Shown here in pieces: positions 6,593 through 15,126 of a stretch of 64,000 nt of DNA. Below the pieces are notes generated by a model. That model worked only from the letters and a program-made list of their open reading frames with translations, had not been told where the DNA came from and made no database searches. The DNA is from Dyella silvae (lineage in GTDB: Bacteria; Pseudomonadota; Gammaproteobacteria; Xanthomonadales; Rhodanobacteraceae), in contig NZ_JAPJBQ010000001.1 in NCBI RefSeq assembly GCF_026421305.1, positions 248,001-312,000 on the forward strand, read 5' to 3'. The first letter of the stretch is position 1. Each line of letters starts with the position of its first letter. The translations under genes and the position numbers were made by a program.

Positions 6593-7351
6593 TCAGTCCG
6601 TCTGCTTAGCTGCGCTCTCGATCACCCGTGCCACAGCAGCTGGCTGTGCGACGAAGGAAGCGTGGCTTGCGGCAAGCTCGGTGACCTTGGCGCCCGAGCG
6701 CTGATACATCCATCGCTGCAACTGCGGGCTCACCACGTGATCCAGGGTCGTGAGAATGGCGTAGCTGGGCTTGTTGTGCCACGCCGCTGCCGTGACTGGT
6801 GCGCCCAATGCCTTTTGTGCGAGCTGCTGTTGGGAGTCCGCCAGGAACTGCGCGTCCGAAGGCGAGAGATCCGCGGCGTAGGTTTCGCGGAATTTGGCCG
6901 CCGGAAGATAGAAATATTTGTCCGGCGTTGCGCGCATGGCGTCGTTGGGCGCGGCGAACTTTGACAGCAGTTGACCGCTGGCTTCGCCGACTTCGGGTTG
7001 CAGTGCGGACACATAGACGAGTGCGCTGACCTTCGGATCGGCACCAGCCTCCGTGATCACCGAGCCACCGTAGCTGTGACCGACGAGCACGACAGGGCCG
7101 CTCTGCTGATCCAGCACGCGCTTGGTGGCGTCGACGTCGTCCGCCAATCCTGTCAGCGGCTCCTGCACGATGGTCACGTGGAAACCATCCTTGGTCAGGA
7201 TGTCATGGACGGCTCGCCAGCCGGATCCATCCACCAACGCGCCATGGACAATGACAATATCTTTCGCAGCCGGCTTCGGCTGGGCGTGAGCCATCGTGCC
7301 GCCCAGGGCAAGCAGCAAGGCAACGGCAATCTTCTTTCGTAGCGTGAGCAT
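6593..7351 (-). CDS. Exported alpha/beta hydrolase
   Basis: 252 residues. I chose the ATG at 7349-7351 for its GGAGG six bases upstream; it gives a clean signal peptide (MLTLRKKIAVALLLALGGTMAHA). The mature part has the HGALVDGSGW oxyanion region, the nucleophile elbow GHSYGG near residue 97, and a catalytic histidine near the C-terminus (ASHASFVAQP). This is the small esterase/hydroxynitrile-lyase-like branch of the alpha/beta hydrolases and probably acts in the periplasm. The substrate is unknown. The next gene upstream on the same strand encodes an ABM monooxygenase, and the divergent GlxA-type regulator may control both. Confidence 0.85.
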   Translation of the reverse strand: MLTLRKKIAVALLLALGGTMAHAQPKPAAKDIVIVHGALVDGSGWRAVHDILTKDGFHVTIVQEPLTGLADDVDATKRVLDQQSGPVVLVGHSYGGSVITEAGADPKVSALVYVSALQPEVGEASGQLLSKFAAPNDAMRATPDKYFYLPAAKFRETYAADLSPSDAQFLADSQQQLAQKALGAPVTAAAWHNKPSYAILTTLDHVVSPQLQRWMYQRSGAKVTELAASHASFVAQPAAVARVIESAAKQTD

Positions 7352-7633
7352 TTCAACCTCCAGAGGAATGTGAATCAGCCCGGCGTTCTTCTCGTGTGAG
7401 TTGCCATCGGGCAAAAAGTGAGTAGTGACGGTCGTCGACCGGTATTGAAGAGAGCGCCTCAGACATCACGCCGATTTGGCCGTAGCGAATGGATCGCTTT
7501 GGCCGCATGCTTCCCACAGGGTCTTTTCAACCCGATGCCCTTTACGTCGTGATGCCGATGCATTCCGACCACATGTCGGCATACGCGCGCCGCAGGTTGC
7601 ACTCGCGCGCCGATGTACTGAGGCGCAAAGACA

Positions 7634-7936
7634 TCAAGGCAGCTTGTTCTTCATCGCCAGTACGTCGATCGGCTCCACCGAGGGCGGGGTGGCCAGCAGC
7701 TCGCTGGCTTGCGCCATCAGGGCCTTGGCCATGTCGCCTTTCAGGTGCGCCTGACGGCCTTCTTCATTTGCAAAGGCGTCGAAGACGCCGAACGTCGTGG
7801 GCGAGAGCTTCAGGGCGAACCAGATCGGCGTGGCCGCCTCGCGATTGGTTAATTCCAGGCCGGCGGCAAGAAAGTCCGCTACCGCCTGTTCCTTACCCGG
7901 CTTGGCTTCGAGCCGGACAAACAATGCACATTTCAT
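7634..7936 (-). CDS. Antibiotic biosynthesis monooxygenase (ABM) domain protein, YgiN-like
   Basis: 100 residues forming one ABM ferredoxin-like domain: it begins KCALFVRLEAKPGKEQAVADFL and has the typical FGVFDAFANEEGRQAHLKG turn. Proteins of this size act as dimers without metal or flavin on quinol-like or reactive electrophilic compounds. The gene is divergent from the GlxA-type regulator at 8048 with a 111-base gap, which suggests that regulator controls it. The exact substrate cannot be told from the sequence. Confidence 0.8.
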   Translation of the reverse strand: MKCALFVRLEAKPGKEQAVADFLAAGLELTNREAATPIWFALKLSPTTFGVFDAFANEEGRQAHLKGDMAKALMAQASELLATPPSVEPIDVLAMKNKLP

Positions 7937-8047
7937 GGTCTTCGTTCTCCAGGATGGGTTTGGTTGGCTGCGCAGTGGGGAGAACTTTACAAATCAGTCG
8001 TTTGCGCAAATACTGGCGCGATTGACATCTTTGGTATTGATTGAGCC

Positions 8048-9010
8048 ATGCGAATTGCCATACTTGCCCTGGAAGGCATGTTCGACACCGGCCTCACGAC
8101 CGTGCTCGACGCGCTGGCGACGGCCAATACGCTTGCGCAATGGACGGGGGTGTCCACGCCGGGTTTTGACGTGACCCTGGTGGGAGTTCGACCGCAGGTG
8201 CATACCGCGCTCGGGCTGCAAGTGCCCGTACGCGAAATCGCCGACATGCCCGTGCCCGATTGGGTGATCGTGCCGGCACTGGCCGACATCGTGGTCGAGC
8301 GACTCCTGCCCACGCTTGGGCGCGACGATGTCGTCGATGCCATCGGCGTGCTTCGTCGATGGCACGACGCCGGTGCCCGCCTGGCGGCAGCCTGTACCGG
8401 CACCTTTGTGCTCGCCGAAAGCGGCTTGCTGGCCGGATGTGAAGCCACCACCACGTGGTGGCTCTCGCCGGTGTTTCGGCAGCGCTACCCGGAGGTGTGT
8501 CTCGATGTGCATCGCCTCGTCGTTCCAAGCGGCACCATGGTGACGGCCGGTGCGGCACTCAGCCATCTCGACCTTGCGCTGTGGCTGATCCGCAACAACA
8601 GCCCTGAACTGGCGGCGCTCGTTGCCAAATACCTTGTATGGGACTCGCGGCTATCTCAGTCGGGCTATGTGATCTCCGATCACCTCGCTCATTCCGATCC
8701 GCTGGTCGAGCGTTTCGATCGCTGGGTGCGCGAACGCCTGGATTCGACGCTGACGCTCGATGCCATCGCCGAAGCGCTCGGTACCAGCAAGCGCACGCTG
8801 TCGCGGCGCCTCGATAGCGTATTGGGCAAGACGCCAGTCGAATACATCCAGGATTTACGAATCGAACGGGCCGTCCAATTACTGAAGACCAGCAAATTCA
8901 GTGTCGACCAGATCGCCGAACAGGTCGGCTATGCCGATGGCGTGACACTACGTACGTTGCTGCGCAGGCGGCTCGGAAAGGGCATACGCGAGTTGCGCCC
9001 GCGCGAGTAA
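8048..9010 (+). CDS. GlxA-family regulator (DJ-1/PfpI domain plus AraC HTH)
   Basis: 320 residues. The N-terminal ~170 residues are a DJ-1/PfpI-like domain with the nucleophile-elbow cysteine in AACTGTFVLAESG (near residue 118), here probably a sensor rather than an enzyme. Residues ~215-318 carry two AraC-type helix-turn-helix motifs (LDAIAEALGTSKRTLSRRL and VDQIAEQVGYADGVTLRTLL). Regulators of this type often control neighbouring detoxification genes. The divergent ABM monooxygenase gene, and perhaps the exported hydrolase behind it, are the likely targets. The effector is unknown. Confidence 0.9.
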   Translation: MRIAILALEGMFDTGLTTVLDALATANTLAQWTGVSTPGFDVTLVGVRPQVHTALGLQVPVREIADMPVPDWVIVPALADIVVERLLPTLGRDDVVDAIGVLRRWHDAGARLAAACTGTFVLAESGLLAGCEATTTWWLSPVFRQRYPEVCLDVHRLVVPSGTMVTAGAALSHLDLALWLIRNNSPELAALVAKYLVWDSRLSQSGYVISDHLAHSDPLVERFDRWVRERLDSTLTLDAIAEALGTSKRTLSRRLDSVLGKTPVEYIQDLRIERAVQLLKTSKFSVDQIAEQVGYADGVTLRTLLRRRLGKGIRELRPRE

Positions 9011-9042
9011 ACACGCGGTGCCAAACAAAGAACGACATGGAC

Positions 9043-9066
9043 GTCCGCTTTCGACCCAACGCGGGC
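9043..9066 (+). repeat. Diverged palindromic repeat copy 7
   Basis: GTCCGCTTTCGACCC followed by AACGCGGGC; the left arm is intact and the right arm decayed. It lies 5 kb from the main array, in the same orientation. Confidence 0.6.
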
Positions 9067-9203
9067 AGGATAGGTGGCAGCCATCAGTCGCCTTCTGGGG
9101 AAAGGAATGCGGGCCGAAATTATCGAGATCTATTCAGATCAGTCGAATGCAGGGGTGCTACGCCAACCTACTCATCCGGTAAGCGACCAGGACGTTCATA
9201 CAC

Positions 9204-10127
9204 CTACACCCCCTCTACTTTCCGAAATAGCGAGTGGAGCAAGGATTCGCCGTTGACGATGAATGCGCCGCCGAGCACCAGAATCGCGCCCACGGCGAAG
9301 CTCATGTCGACAGGCTCGTTGAGGAACACATGCCCAAACGCGACGCCGAAGAGCGGCGTGAGAAACGAGAGCACCCCAAGTCGAGCAGCGAGGTAGCGGC
9401 GGAGCAGGATGAACCATGTGAGGTAGCTTGCGAATGACACGATGATTGCCTGGAAACCGAGGCTCATCCACACGGGAGTCGTCCAGGTCACGCTTGCCTG
9501 TCCGTTGGCAAGCGCCACGGCGAGCAAGACGACAAATGCCGCCGCCAACTGATAGAAAAGCGTCTGCGCGGCGGGTGCCTGGCTCAGGGTGGAAGTGCGG
9601 ACGACCACGGTGGTGAATCCCCACGCCGCCCCGCCGCAGATGCCCATGAGGTCTCCCAGCAGCGAACTGTCCGCATTGGGTGAGTTGGATGTGCCTCCAT
9701 GCAGCAGGAAGGTCGCGGTGATGCCCGCGAATGCGATCACAATGCCACACCATTGGAGGGGCGATAGCCGTTCCCCGGGTGCAAACGCATGCAAGCCCAG
9801 CGCCGCGAAGAGGGGCGCCGTGTAGAGAAACACTGCCATATGAGCAGCCGTCGTTCGAGTCAGGCCTTCGGCAACGAAGAGGAACTCGGCAGCGAACAGG
9901 GCACCTGCCACCAAACCGGCGACACTCGAGCCTCGGAGCCAGCGAGCCGAGCCAAACAGTCGGTCGGCAGCCAACACCAATACGGCGGCGATGCCGGAAC
10001 GAACGGCGATCTGCATGACGGGGGCCACGTCTGCAGCAATCGCTTTGATGGCAACCTGTTGGAACCCCCAGACCGCGCACAAGACGGTCATGATCAGAAC
10101 CGCATTTGTATCTAGGGGGCGTCGCAA
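9204..10127 (-). CDS. EamA-family (DMT) transporter
   Basis: 307 residues with ten hydrophobic segments in two EamA repeats (about 10-145 and 160-300), the usual size of drug/metabolite exporters such as RhaT/YdcZ relatives. The inner-membrane permease starts at the TTG at 10127: no in-frame ATG or GTG precedes it before a stop, and the ATG at 10091 would cut into the first helix. There is no good ribosome binding site. Transported compounds cannot be predicted. It has its own promoter region of ~200 bases and no operon partner. Confidence 0.88.
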   Translation of the reverse strand: MRRPLDTNAVLIMTVLCAVWGFQQVAIKAIAADVAPVMQIAVRSGIAAVLVLAADRLFGSARWLRGSSVAGLVAGALFAAEFLFVAEGLTRTTAAHMAVFLYTAPLFAALGLHAFAPGERLSPLQWCGIVIAFAGITATFLLHGGTSNSPNADSSLLGDLMGICGGAAWGFTTVVVRTSTLSQAPAAQTLFYQLAAAFVVLLAVALANGQASVTWTTPVWMSLGFQAIIVSFASYLTWFILLRRYLAARLGVLSFLTPLFGVAFGHVFLNEPVDMSFAVGAILVLGGAFIVNGESLLHSLFRKVEGV

Positions 10128-10328
10128 GGGAATGGTCTCATTCTTGGGGGCGGCGATTTTAGACTAGGCGCAGCGGCGCTAAATAGCTTGAAGACGCCAG
10201 CCGGTCGCGCCATTTCGCCAACGTGCAAAACCCTATCCCATGGAAGCAAGCATCTCCATCTTCCGCCCTTCATCAAGGCGCTTCCTGATGCTTGTTGTTA
10301 TGACGATTCATGACAAGTCGTTGCCTGA

Positions 10329-11609
10329 TCAAAGATTGCGCAAGCCCCTGACGAACTGACGGAGATCTTCGGCATATTCAATAGGCGCTTCCCAACCAGG
10401 GAAGTGACCGCCAAACTTCTGATGAGAATATTGCTGAACATTGTAGAAGCGCTCTGCCCATGACTTGGGCGCTGTCACCAAGTCCTTGGGCCACATGCAG
10501 ATGGCGGTAGGCACGCTGACATGATCACCCGCCTGAAGTTTGGGGCGAAAGTGACGACTGTCGTAGTAATAACGCATGGACGATCCGATCGTTCCCGTCG
10601 CCCAGTAGATCATCAGGTTATCGATAAGCATGTCGAGCGGGAATGTTTGCAGCAGATCGTGGCCGTGGTCGCTCCAGAAGTAGTACTTCTCAACAATCCA
10701 ACTGGCGAGGCCTGTGGGAGAATCGGCGAGCGCAAAGGCCAGCGTCTGTGGCCTCGTGGTTTGAAGATGTTCGTAAGCGCCTTCTTCTGCCTCCCAGCGG
10801 GAAACACTAGCCTGATAGGCCTTCTCGCCATCGGAAAGCGGCGCTGACGCCACCGTCAGCGGCGGATCAACCACTGCCGAAATGTGTATGCCCATCACGC
10901 TGTCCGGATGCTTCAATGCCAATCGCGTTGCGACGCCAGCACCAATGTCGGTCCCCGAGGCGACATATCGCGTGTAGCCGAGATGTTCAGTCATTAAGGC
11001 ATGAAACAGATCTTCGGCATTCACTTGGTAAGGGCGCGTGGGTCGATCTGAATAACCAAACCCTGGAAGCGCCGGGATCACCAGATCGAAGGCGTCGTCT
11101 TCTGTGCCGCCAAAGGCCCTGGGATTCGCAAGCATCGGCGCGAGTTTTCCATACTCGACGAAGCTGGATGGCCATCCGTTCATCAAAAGTAGCGGTTTGG
11201 AATTGGCCCCTCGTCCCTTCAGATGGATATAGCTGATGCCGAAGCCTCCGATGTTCGCCCGGAATAGAGGCAGAGCGTTCAGCCGTTTTTCGGCCGCATC
11301 GAAGTCGTAAGCCCCATACCAATAACGCACGAGGTCCTTCAGGAACGAACCGTTCATGCCATAAAGCCAGTCTGTCGTAACCGCGTCGCTCCAGCGCGTC
11401 TGTGCAAGTCGCTGCCGAAGGTCCTTTCTCAAGTCGTTATGAAATCGGATGGTGAAGGCTTGATCGGTCATGGTGTCGCTGATTCGCTTGGACGCAGGTT
11501 GGTTGAGCGCTAGCCAACTTCTCGCCGGCGCAGCCATGGCCGAGATGGATGCGGTGGCTGCCATGGCCATTGCGCCACCGGCTTGTCGGAGAAACTGGCG
11601 TCGTAACAT
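10329..11609 (-). CDS. Tat-exported epoxide hydrolase family protein
   Basis: 426 residues. The N-terminus carries a twin-arginine signal (RRQFLRQAGG followed by an alanine-rich hydrophobic stretch), so the folded enzyme is exported. Residues ~48-155 match the EHN domain that precedes the alpha/beta-hydrolase fold. The nucleophile is probably D221 in GTDIGAG, and the catalytic histidine lies in GGHFPGWEAP near residue 403. The oxyanion motif usually written HGWP reads N144-G-W-P here, an unusual change. The XRE/MmyB-type regulator gene lies 30 bases upstream on the same strand and probably shares its transcript. Confidence 0.85.
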   Translation of the reverse strand: MLRRQFLRQAGGAMAMAATASISAMAAPARSWLALNQPASKRISDTMTDQAFTIRFHNDLRKDLRQRLAQTRWSDAVTTDWLYGMNGSFLKDLVRYWYGAYDFDAAEKRLNALPLFRANIGGFGISYIHLKGRGANSKPLLLMNGWPSSFVEYGKLAPMLANPRAFGGTEDDAFDLVIPALPGFGYSDRPTRPYQVNAEDLFHALMTEHLGYTRYVASGTDIGAGVATRLALKHPDSVMGIHISAVVDPPLTVASAPLSDGEKAYQASVSRWEAEEGAYEHLQTTRPQTLAFALADSPTGLASWIVEKYYFWSDHGHDLLQTFPLDMLIDNLMIYWATGTIGSSMRYYYDSRHFRPKLQAGDHVSVPTAICMWPKDLVTAPKSWAERFYNVQQYSHQKFGGHFPGWEAPIEYAEDLRQFVRGLRNL

Positions 11610-11639
11610 ATGCGACTCCTGGAAGAAGATTGTATTGAG

Positions 11640-12476
11640 CTAGTGACCAAGCATCTGCAAGTGTTTCGTCTCGGTGCTTTCGTCAGCGGGAAACATGCAC
11701 TCGATACGAAGTTCCTGTGCACTGATCGTCTGGGGAGTGCCGACAGTTGTAACCAAGGAAAAGTAGTTCAAAACTACCCCTTCTCTCACAAAGCTAAGCG
11801 GTATGACAGGGGTGGTAGGCGTATAGGACTCTGAGGCGCATGTCTTCTCGTCGTCGCCAACATCTGAGTAGGCTTTGAGTGACTGCAGCAATTCCTCCGT
11901 CTTCTCGTCAATGATGCTTCCCACCGCTTCGTGATGGACGCGTCGAATGAGACTACGTGACGTACGCTCCCAATCGCTCACAAACGGCCTCATTCCCTTT
12001 GGATCAAAGATGAGATGAAGCATGTTGCGAGGGCCGTCACGCTTCGATGTGTCGAAAAAGCAGTTGAAAAAGCGGGGTGCGTACTCATTGGTCATCAGGA
12101 CATTCCAATACCTGTCCATGACGATGGCCGGAAATGGATCGTGGTGTCGGAGCATTCGTTCTATCGCATTTCGCAAGCCTTGCATCTCCAGAGCTTCGAG
12201 CGGGCTTTCGGTATAAATCGGAGCGAATCCGGCAGCCTGGAGTAGGGCATTTCGCTCGCGTAACGGGACTTCAAGCGCGAGGGCAATGTCGATCAGCACC
12301 TCTCGACTAGGATTGCTTCGGCCACTTTCGATAAAGCTGATGTGGCGCTGCGATATGCCCGTATCGAGTGATAGGTCGAATTGACTCTTGCCACGCTGCG
12401 CTCGCCAGTAGCGCATCAAAGGACCTAGAGCGTTTGTGGTGCCGGCATCATGAGTATGTTTATGCGACGTATTCAT
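11640..12476 (-). CDS. XRE-family regulator with MmyB-like ligand-binding domain
   Basis: 278 residues from the ATG at 12474-12476 (AGGTGG eight bases upstream); a GTG four codons earlier is the alternative. Residues ~20-75 form the helix-turn-helix (KSQFDLSLDTGISQRHISFIESGRS is its core, quoted by landmarks only). The remainder, with DRYWNVLMTNEYAPRFF and the later WERTSRSLIRRVH, is the PAS-like MmyB ligand-binding domain that in related proteins binds a fatty acid. The gene directly precedes the Tat-exported epoxide hydrolase and is the likely local regulator. Confidence 0.88.
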   Translation of the reverse strand: MNTSHKHTHDAGTTNALGPLMRYWRAQRGKSQFDLSLDTGISQRHISFIESGRSNPSREVLIDIALALEVPLRERNALLQAAGFAPIYTESPLEALEMQGLRNAIERMLRHHDPFPAIVMDRYWNVLMTNEYAPRFFNCFFDTSKRDGPRNMLHLIFDPKGMRPFVSDWERTSRSLIRRVHHEAVGSIIDEKTEELLQSLKAYSDVGDDEKTCASESYTPTTPVIPLSFVREGVVLNYFSLVTTVGTPQTISAQELRIECMFPADESTETKHLQMLGH

Positions 12477-12597
12477 TGCGCTATCCACCTATGAGGCACA
12501 GTACTCACTGGTACTTTTGTTTGCGGCGATACCACGAGGCATCGATGCGATGACATTCAATGCATCGATGCCCGCTGCAGCGCCTACGGTCAGAGGA

Positions 12598-13149
12598 TTA
12601 GTATGCCGTCCAGGCGTGCGTCTGGAATGCCTTCTCCACAGGCGGCTGGGTCACGCTTCCGGTGTAATTGGTGATGGTCGACGCGGCGACTATGGCAATC
12701 ACTTCGAGAAGATGATCGGTTCCGAAGCCCGCCCGCAAAAACTTTTGCTTATCACGTTCATTGAGACGGCCCCTCTTTTCGATCAGAGTCTTTGCCAACC
12801 GGGAAAGCGCGGCAAGCTTGGCGTCCTTGGGCATATCGCCATCACGAATCGCCTCTACGTCGGTAGCGTCGAGACCATTCTCGAGTGCGAGCGCGGTATG
12901 GAAAGCTACCGCCCACGTAGATGCATTGGTGACGGCGTTGGTGAGCAGAACCGCCTGAACCTGCGGTTCGGAGAAGCTGCCTCCATGCACATTGCCAAAC
13001 AGCCCAACAAGGCTCTTGATCAATACAGAGGACGTCGACATGGCGCCGGCGATGTTAGGAATGAATCCAAAAGCGCCTTGCAGGGACTCCAAGGCCGGCT
13101 TGGAAGCTTCTGGGGCTGAATGAAGGCTATGAACGGGGAAGTTCGACAT
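12598..13149 (-). CDS. Carboxymuconolactone-decarboxylase-family (AhpD-like) protein lacking the CxxC pair
   Basis: 183 residues from the ATG at 13147-13149 with GGGAGA seven bases upstream; the open frame extends further but without a ribosome binding site. It has the all-helical AhpD-like core with the conserved H84. Where active members have C-x-x-C before that histidine (NxCxYCxAAH), this protein reads NASTWAVAFH, with serine and alanine in place of the two cysteines. Peroxidase-type disulfide chemistry is therefore unlikely. It is the last gene of the minus-strand redox cluster. Its role is unknown. Confidence 0.8.
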   Translation of the reverse strand: MSNFPVHSLHSAPEASKPALESLQGAFGFIPNIAGAMSTSSVLIKSLVGLFGNVHGGSFSEPQVQAVLLTNAVTNASTWAVAFHTALALENGLDATDVEAIRDGDMPKDAKLAALSRLAKTLIEKRGRLNERDKQKFLRAGFGTDHLLEVIAIVAASTITNYTGSVTQPPVEKAFQTHAWTAY

Positions 13150-13449
13150 GGCTATATCTCCCAAATGAAATCCAGAAAATCGATGTGCATTTCTCGGCGG
13201 AAGGTGCGTCCGAGTGGATGTAAATTTGAGCCGTCGAAGGAATCCCTTCAATTACTTCTGAGGTAATTAGCGGGACTGCGCTGGAGGTGCACCTCGATAC
13301 CATAGGCAACCAATGCACGCAAAGGCGTTGGCCTGGTTACAGGGCCCCATGAAATGTCAGTTGGGGTTGTGGCCGGCAGGGCCAGTGCGCGCTCGCTATC
13401 CGAAGCAATGAGGTGGACTTCACTAGCCACAGTGGTTCAACTGGTTGAG
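13150..13449. other. Gap upstream of the AhpD-like gene
   Basis: Nothing firm. A minus-strand frame at 13248-13430 starts with GTG and has reasonable codons but no recognisable protein. An imperfect palindrome, ATTACTTCTGAGGTAAT, at about 13250-13268 may be a regulatory site for the AhpD-like gene. Confidence 0.3.
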
Positions 13450-13671
13450 CTAGGTGGGGAACGAGACAACTCCGAGCGCGATCGCAGCGACAAAGACACC
13501 AAGCGGAACAAGGTGTGTGAATTCGCGGTGGCGTAGAAGGGTCAGAATGGCAGCCGCAACAATTACCACCCCAAGCGTCACGCCAACCACGCGACTGACA
13601 GAGATCGCAATCAGAACGGCGCTCATCATCTCTAGTCAGCCGGTAACGCGGGTGAGCATAGGGAACCTGAG
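13450..13671 (-). pseudogene. Decayed DoxX-family gene (C-terminal remnant with internal stop)
   Basis: Translated on the minus strand, this gives LRFPMLTRVTG, then TGA, then LEMMSAVLIAISVSRVVG and on to a stop at 13450-13452. It aligns well with residues ~38-106 of the intact DoxX protein encoded at 14805-15125 (RFTGGLEIMSAVLIAIPISR...). The N-terminal part is missing and the glycine codon after VTG has become TGA. This is the remnant of a second DoxX gene, probably from a local duplication or an older copy of the cluster. Confidence 0.7.
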
Positions 13672-13743
13672 GCAGGTACCAGCACCGCTATGCAGCCCGG
13701 ATGCTGGTACCCATGGGTGATGCCGCGAGTCATTCCAGGGTGA

Positions 13744-14184
13744 CTACTTCGATCGGATGAACACGAGTTCCTGACGCTCGGGAGGGCCTTCCAGCAAGCC
13801 ATTGCTCAGAGCTGCTCCAAGCTTTTTTATGTGCGCGCTCTCACTGTGTTCTTTGCTTGCCTCCCCATTCTTGTAGCGCTCGACGATTACGTATGCTTGG
13901 GGGTCGTTCGAAAGATGAAGTAGATCGCAGTAGATATTTCCCGATTCCTTCGCGCGAACTTCGGTCATCATCTCGCCGATCGCTTTCTCAAAATCGGCGT
14001 TCTTACCAGGCTTGACCTTGAACTTGATGACATACGCTGTCGCAGCAAGTCCGCTCAAGGTGTCGGATGTGGACGTGCTTGGCGACTGTCCATAGGCGTT
14101 GATCGTCAGCGCCAGACCCAGCAAGAGCCCCGAGACACCTGTCCATATGGCCCGTGCCCTCTTTGTTTTATCGGATGTTGTCAT
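13744..14184 (-). CDS. Exported antibiotic biosynthesis monooxygenase (ABM) domain protein
   Basis: 146 residues from the ATG at 14182-14184 (GAGG nine bases upstream); the ATG two codons earlier is almost on top of that site. A basic start and hydrophobic stretch (RARAIWTGVSGLLLGLALTINAYGQ) form a signal peptide. The mature domain (AYVIKFKVKPGKNADFEKAI ... DPQAYVIVERYKNGEASKEH) is an ABM ferredoxin-like fold, related to the cytoplasmic protein at 7634 but periplasmic. The cluster with VOC, DoxX and DUF4267 genes suggests a role in reactive-compound stress. The substrate is unknown. Confidence 0.8.
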   Translation of the reverse strand: MTTSDKTKRARAIWTGVSGLLLGLALTINAYGQSPSTSTSDTLSGLAATAYVIKFKVKPGKNADFEKAIGEMMTEVRAKESGNIYCDLLHLSNDPQAYVIVERYKNGEASKEHSESAHIKKLGAALSNGLLEGPPERQELVFIRSK

Positions 14185-14294
14185 GGTCATATTCCTCAAT
14201 GCAGTCAGTGGCGATGATTGGCATCAGGCCGGAGAGAGGCCCTCAGCATGAGCCGCGCCAATAATCTTCAGATCACATCAGCGATCTGCCGTGG

Positions 14295-14663
14295 TTACGG
14301 TGCGGCGTGACAAACTGCTTCGAGGTTGTTGCCGTCTGGATCTATCACGAACGCTGCGTAGTAGTTCGGGTGATAGTCCTTTCTCAGGCCTGGCTCGCCG
14401 TTATTGATCGCCCCGGCGCCGAGAGCGGCAATGTAAAAGGCGTCGACTGCGGAATGGTCTGCCCCGGTGAGGGCGATATGGATACCCGACGGCTTAGTCT
14501 CTGATGCATGGATCCATAGTGCGGGTGAGCCATCATTGCGGCCAAATCCTGCGCCTCCTTCCCATGCGAAGCGCTTTACGTAGCCAAGGGGCGCCAACGT
14601 CGTCTCATAAAAGTGCACAACTGCATCGAATTGATTGGTGCGAAGTCCGATATGGTCGAGCAT
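14295..14663 (-). CDS. VOC (glyoxalase/bleomycin-resistance fold) family protein
   Basis: 122 residues, one VOC module: MLDHIGLRTNQFDAVVHFYE at the start, with a metal-ligand-type histidine near residue 4, and AAFVIDPDGNNLEAVCH at the end with a candidate glutamate ligand. This small single-module form is common next to redox and detoxification genes and is usually of unknown substrate. It is part of the minus-strand cluster running from the TetR-divergent promoter at 15.5 kb, with ~140-base gaps on both sides, so it may also have its own promoter. Confidence 0.82.
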   Translation of the reverse strand: MLDHIGLRTNQFDAVVHFYETTLAPLGYVKRFAWEGGAGFGRNDGSPALWIHASETKPSGIHIALTGADHSAVDAFYIAALGAGAINNGEPGLRKDYHPNYYAAFVIDPDGNNLEAVCHAAP

Positions 14664-14804
14664 GGTGTACTCCTCATTGTTTGTTGAGAGGAACCCAGAG
14701 AGCTTGTTTCGGAGTGGGCCGGAGGTTGGGGTGTGTGCTTCGAACGCAGGTATCGCTCGAAGGTATTCGGGAGGCTTGATGCGGGAGCTCGACGTGATCC
14801 GCTC

Positions 14805-15125
14805 TCAAAGTGAGAGCTCTGCGAGCGCGATCACGACGACAAAGGCACTGGCTGGAAAAAGGTGCTTGAATTCGCGGTGTTTCAGCACCGTCAAAACCGC
14901 AGCGGCAATGATGCTTGCCCCAAGCGCCAAGCCAACGACGCGACTGATGGGAATCGCAATCAGCACGGCGCTCATGATTTCCAGTCCGCCGGTGAAGCGG
15001 CCCCACCAGTTCGGGTAACCCCACCGCGCGAAATCGCTTCGCGTCGTCGGCGTGCCGATCGCATTCACCAAGCCCGCGCCAAAGAAGCCGGCGGCGAGGA
15101 GCCAGATTGAGAGTGCATGGATCAT
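14805..15125 (-). CDS. DoxX family membrane protein
   Basis: 106 residues with four hydrophobic helices and the DoxX landmarks RWGYPNWWGRFTGGLEI in the middle. It ends one base after the stop of the DUF4267 gene upstream (stop at 15127), so the two are co-transcribed. DoxX proteins are small integral membrane proteins linked to oxidative or thiol stress and detoxification. The TetR regulator divergent from this unit probably controls it. A broken paralogue lies at 13450-13671. Confidence 0.85.
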   Translation of the reverse strand: MIHALSIWLLAAGFFGAGLVNAIGTPTTRSDFARWGYPNWWGRFTGGLEIMSAVLIAIPISRVVGLALGASIIAAAVLTVLKHREFKHLFPASAFVVVIALAELSL

Positions 15126-15126
15126 C

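Noticed and set aside
6322-6609. Plus-strand open frame upstream of dipZ
   Set aside because: No start signals and it ends inside the hydrolase gene antisense; composition (Arg, Cys, Trp rich) typical of a shadow.
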